Part shown: positions 6,211 to 8,371 of the stretch, one piece after another | Numbering within the stretch: position 1 is the stretch's first letter | Layout of the letters: the number at the start of each line of letters is the position of its first letter | NCBI GenBank assembly: GCA_025450255.1 | Contig: JANWHV010000137.1 | Location: 1 to 8,371, forward strand | Origin: Chloroflexota bacterium | GTDB lineage: Bacteria; Chloroflexota; UBA5177; JANWHV01 | Reading direction: 5' to 3' | Length of the DNA stretch: 8,371 bases | Made by a program: the position numbers and the translations under genes | The notes under the pieces: model-generated | The model's database searches: none | The model's input: the letters and a program-made list of their open reading frames with translations, nothing else | What the model was told of the DNA's origin: nothing

Positions 6211-7101
6211 ATGAACATCGAGATTCGTGACCTGGAGAAGATCTACCCCGGCGGCGTGCATGCCCTGCGCGGCGTCACCCTCGACATCGAGCGTGGCATG
6301 TTTGGCCTCCTCGGCCCCAATGGCGCGGGGAAGACCACGCTCATGCGCATCCTCGCCGGCATCCTGCGGCCCAGCGGCGGCACGGTACGCGCCGGCGCCT
6401 GGAACATGGCGACCGAGCAGGATCGGATAGCGGTCAAGCGCGTCCTCGGCTACCTGCCCCAGGAACTCGGCCTCTACCCAGACCTCCGCGCCCGCGAGTT
6501 CCTCGACTACGTGGCAGTCCTCAAGGGGCTCGACGACAAGACCATCCGGCGTCAACGCGTCGCGGAGCTGTTGGAAACCGTGGGACTTGCCGGCGCGGCG
6601 GGGCGCACAATCAAGACCCTATCTGGCGGCATGAAACGGCGGCTGGGCATCGCCCAGGCGCTCCTCAATCACCCGCGACTGCTGATCGTCGACGAGCCGA
6701 CGGCCGGCCTCGATCCCGAGGAGCGCATCCATTTCCGCAATCTGCTCTCCGATCTCGCCGGCGACAGCACAGTGGTGCTCTCCACCCACATCGTGGAGGA
6801 TATCGCCCAGACTGCCCTGAGAGTAGCGGTGATGATGGAGGGCCAGGTCATTTTCCAGGGTACGACGCTCGATGTCGTGGAGCGCGCACGCGGCCATGTC
6901 TGGACCGTTACGGCCACGGATGGCAAGCCCCAGGGGGATGTGAGCGTGGTCTCGTCGCTCAATGTGGGCACGGCCGTGCAGTATCGTGTGGTTGGGCAGC
7001 CTGAGCACACCGCGCAGGCAACAGCCGCCCAGCCAAGTCTGGAAGATAGTTATGTCTGGTTGATGCGGGAACATCGCCGCGCCGCCGCCCTGTCGCACTG
7101 A
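6211..7101 (+). CDS. ABC transporter ATP-binding protein
   Basis: A 296-residue nucleotide-binding subunit with all motifs intact: Walker A GPNGAGKTT (35-43), Q-loop glutamine Q84 in GYLPQELGLYP, signature LSGGM (137-141), Walker B LLIVDEP (157-163) with catalytic E162, D-loop GLDPEE, and switch histidine H193 in STHIVED. It hydrolyses ATP to drive the ABC-2 permeases. A C-terminal extension of ~85 residues contains a small beta-rich segment and ends in PSLEDSYVWLMRE, seen in export-type ATPases of this branch. The ATG at 6211 is chosen over an upstream in-frame ATG at 6154 because AGGAG sits 8 nt before it and MNIEIRDLEKIYPGG is the family start. There is a 31-bp gap after the permease, the only non-overlapping junction in the operon. 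The stop overlaps the next start by 1 nt. Confidence 0.96.
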   Translation: MNIEIRDLEKIYPGGVHALRGVTLDIERGMFGLLGPNGAGKTTLMRILAGILRPSGGTVRAGAWNMATEQDRIAVKRVLGYLPQELGLYPDLRAREFLDYVAVLKGLDDKTIRRQRVAELLETVGLAGAAGRTIKTLSGGMKRRLGIAQALLNHPRLLIVDEPTAGLDPEERIHFRNLLSDLAGDSTVVLSTHIVEDIAQTALRVAVMMEGQVIFQGTTLDVVERARGHVWTVTATDGKPQGDVSVVSSLNVGTAVQYRVVGQPEHTAQATAAQPSLEDSYVWLMREHRRAAALSH

Positions 7102-8147
7102 TGAGCTTTGCACGGCTTTGGCTGCGCTTTGCCCCGGCGCTCCGATCGCCGCGCGTGCTTGGACCAACGCAGGCCGGCGCCGGCCTGCTGGCCGCGCTGC
7201 TGGCCTATGCCGGCGTCGGGCCGGTCCTGCGCCGCACCGCCCATCTTCAGGCGACGTCGCTGCTGCTGCTCGGCGTCCTGATGGTCGGCTACGAGGCGGT
7301 GCGCACCATGCAGTGGATCCTGCTGCTGTGTGGCATCGACCCGCCCCCTCCAGGGCGGGCAGCGGCGATGGCCTATCTCGGCGGTGAACTTGTCAAGGGC
7401 GTCCCCGCCGGCCAGTACGCGCAGACCCTCCTCTTGCGGCGGGCGAGCGGCACTCCGTTCACCACCTCCATCGCCGCGATGTGGCTTCTCTTGTGGATCG
7501 AGGCCACGGTATGCCTGCTGGCCCTGGGCCTGCTGGGATCCATCCCCTGGCCGTGGCTACGCCCGTTGGCGTGGGGGCTGCTGGCCGGCATTGGCACGGT
7601 GGGTTGGGCGGTCCGGCAAGGCAGCCGGCGGCGCCGTCGCGTGCCGGAGACACGCCTACCGCACCGGCGTGCAACGTTCCGGCAGCGGGGCGCGGAGCTG
7701 CTCACCGTGGTCGGGAACCTGTTGCGGCCGCGCAGCCTCGGCCCGGCGGCGGTTTGCGCGGTCATCTATGTGGTATTGGCCGGCGTCATTCTGTGGGCCA
7801 TCGCTCATGCGCTCGGCGTGTCGGGCATTGGGCCGGCGCGGAGCATCGCCATCTACGCGTTCGCCCTGGCGGCCAACCTGCTCGTCCTCGTGCCGTTTGA
7901 CCTTGGTCTGATCGAGACGGCAGGGACCGCGGCGCTGGTGGCCTGTGGGGTTCCCAGTGATGCGGCGGTCGCCACTATGCTACTCCATCGCGTCGTGTGC
8001 GGGCTGCTGACGGCGGCCATAACGGTGACAGGGCTGATCGTGCTGCGGCGCCAGGTAGGCGCGGCGTGGCGCGGGCACGCACCGGGCGCGCAGGGCGCGC
8101 CCGGCGATCTGCCCGGTTCCTCATCCGGGCATCGCGGGTGCGCGTGA
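7101..8147 (+). CDS. Lysylphosphatidylglycerol synthase transmembrane-family (flippase-like) protein
   Basis: A 348-residue polytopic membrane protein. Two stretches match the LPG_synthase_TM/UPF0104 family: AYLGGELVKGVPAGQYAQTL (91-110, the 'G-x-x-x-x-x-x-P-x-x-x-G' region), and VPFDLGLIETAGTAALVACG (264-283) followed by VPSDAAVATMLLHRVV. The latter is the 'P-x-x-x-G-x-x-E-x-x … G-V-x-x-x-x-A-x-x-x-x-L-x-x-R' region. In MprF this membrane part flips aminoacylated phosphatidylglycerol. Here no C-terminal aminoacyl-transferase domain exists, as in many stand-alone family members that handle lipids or glycolipids. A basic loop (GSRRRRRVPETRLPHRRATF, 174-193) splits the helices, and a ~30-residue Gly/Ala/Pro-rich tail is non-conserved. 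The start overlaps the ATPase stop (TGATG) and has no ribosome site, so translation should depend on re-initiation from the upstream gene. The substrate is unknown. Confidence 0.82.
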   Translation: MSFARLWLRFAPALRSPRVLGPTQAGAGLLAALLAYAGVGPVLRRTAHLQATSLLLLGVLMVGYEAVRTMQWILLLCGIDPPPPGRAAAMAYLGGELVKGVPAGQYAQTLLLRRASGTPFTTSIAAMWLLLWIEATVCLLALGLLGSIPWPWLRPLAWGLLAGIGTVGWAVRQGSRRRRRVPETRLPHRRATFRQRGAELLTVVGNLLRPRSLGPAAVCAVIYVVLAGVILWAIAHALGVSGIGPARSIAIYAFALAANLLVLVPFDLGLIETAGTAALVACGVPSDAAVATMLLHRVVCGLLTAAITVTGLIVLRRQVGAAWRGHAPGAQGAPGDLPGSSSGHRGCA

Positions 8148-8307
8148 TCCGGCGCGAAAGCCCCGTACCTGACCCGATTGGCGGAATGCGGGGCGCGGGC
8201 TGCCGGCCTGCTCATTCCCAGCCGGCCTGCCTCGTGTTGGGCAGTGCGGCGGAACGCGAAGCGCCTACCGCGCCGCTTGAGCCGGGCTGGTGGCACGACG
8301 GCAAATA
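8148..8307. other. Non-coding spacer between the operon end and the CRISPR repeat, with a direct repeat
   Basis: No gene is supported here. GCCGGCCTGC occurs twice, at 8202-8211 and 8221-8230, separated by 9 bp. Because GCCGGC is self-complementary, the two copies can also pair as a 6-bp stem with a 13-nt loop. A second weak stem, GCCCCG/CGGGGC, spans 8160-8194. Neither is followed by a T-tract, so an operon terminator is possible but not shown. Confidence 0.4.
8202..8230. repeat. 10-bp direct repeat, two copies 9 bp apart
   Basis: GCCGGCCTGC is present exactly twice (8202-8211 and 8221-8230), 19 bp from copy start to copy start. It lies about 55 bp past the operon's last stop and 78 bp before the CRISPR repeat. 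It could be a protein-binding pair, part of a terminator stem, or a small duplication. Confidence 0.45.
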
Positions 8308-8371
8308 GTTTCAATCCTCACCCGGCCGCCTGACCGGGTGCAACCGCGTGCGGATCTGGAAGTAGCCGGCC
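8308..8371 (-). CRISPR. Leader-distal end of a CRISPR array: one 37-bp repeat plus a partial spacer
   Basis: Positions 8308-8344 begin GTTTCAATCC and end GGGTGCAAC. The interior has a 7-bp inverted repeat, CACCCGG (8319-8325) with CCGGGTG (8334-8340), around an 8-nt loop. Read on the minus strand the element starts GTTGC and ends GGATTGAAAC, the classic 3' handle of type I and III repeats, so crRNA is probably transcribed on the minus strand. Bases 8345-8371 (27 nt) have no symmetry and would be the start of a spacer cut off by the window edge. The sequence left of 8308 does not contain another copy at spacer distance, so this is the outermost repeat. With minus-strand transcription it is the leader-distal, oldest end. 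Only one copy is visible, so array status is inferred from sequence style. Confidence 0.75.

Noticed and set aside
8160..8194. GCCCCG/CGGGGC inverted pair as an operon terminator
   Set aside because: A 6-bp stem with a 23-nt loop and no T-tract is too weak to annotate as a terminator in GC-rich DNA.
1..8371. tRNA, rRNA, insertion sequence or prophage genes
   Set aside because: No cloverleaf, rRNA segment, transposase motif, terminal inverted repeat or phage gene was recognised by eye on either strand.

Overview
This is a GC-rich bacterial window with no RNA gene and no insertion sequence that I can see. The codon bias, the gene families and the CRISPR repeat style would fit a high-GC Chloroflexota lineage such as Thermomicrobia, or an actinobacterium. 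That placement is a low-confidence impression with no marker gene behind it.

Left part, positions 1-3053, all on the minus strand. Read in the direction of transcription, it holds a small two-helix membrane protein (3053-2742), a 12-helix MFS exporter with a TTG start (2439-1108), a VOC/glyoxalase-fold protein (1038-667), and the N-terminal 156 codons of a double PRC-barrel protein that leaves the window at base 1. The 302-bp gap upstream of the MFS gene carries a perfect 16-bp palindrome. The gap upstream of the PRC gene carries four short palindromes in a row. Both look like regulatory DNA.

Right part, positions 3237-8147, plus strand. This is one tightly packed operon of six genes: an ECF sigma factor, a zinc-binding anti-sigma domain fused to a six-helix membrane domain, two ABC-2 type permeases, an ABC ATPase, and a polytopic protein of the lysylphosphatidylglycerol-synthase transmembrane (flippase-like) family. 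Four of the five junctions overlap by 1-4 bases (ATGA or TGATG) and the fifth has a 31-bp gap, so the genes are almost certainly co-transcribed and mostly translationally coupled. The sigma/anti-sigma pair probably switches on its own operon in response to an envelope signal, and the rest of the operon exports or flips something at the membrane.

The most interesting point is that the membrane half of the anti-sigma protein appears to be a third ABC-2 permease. In all three membrane proteins the cytoplasmic loop between helices 2 and 3 shows the same spacing, E-x5-P-x9-[R/K], where ABC-2 exporters normally contact their ATPase. This suggests a sigma-factor inhibitor built into, or derived from, a transporter subunit.

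Right edge, positions 8308-8371. A single 37-bp sequence has the hallmarks of a CRISPR repeat, followed by 27 bp of probable spacer. Its orientation implies that the array continues to the right, is transcribed on the minus strand, and shows its leader-distal end here. No cas gene is in the window.
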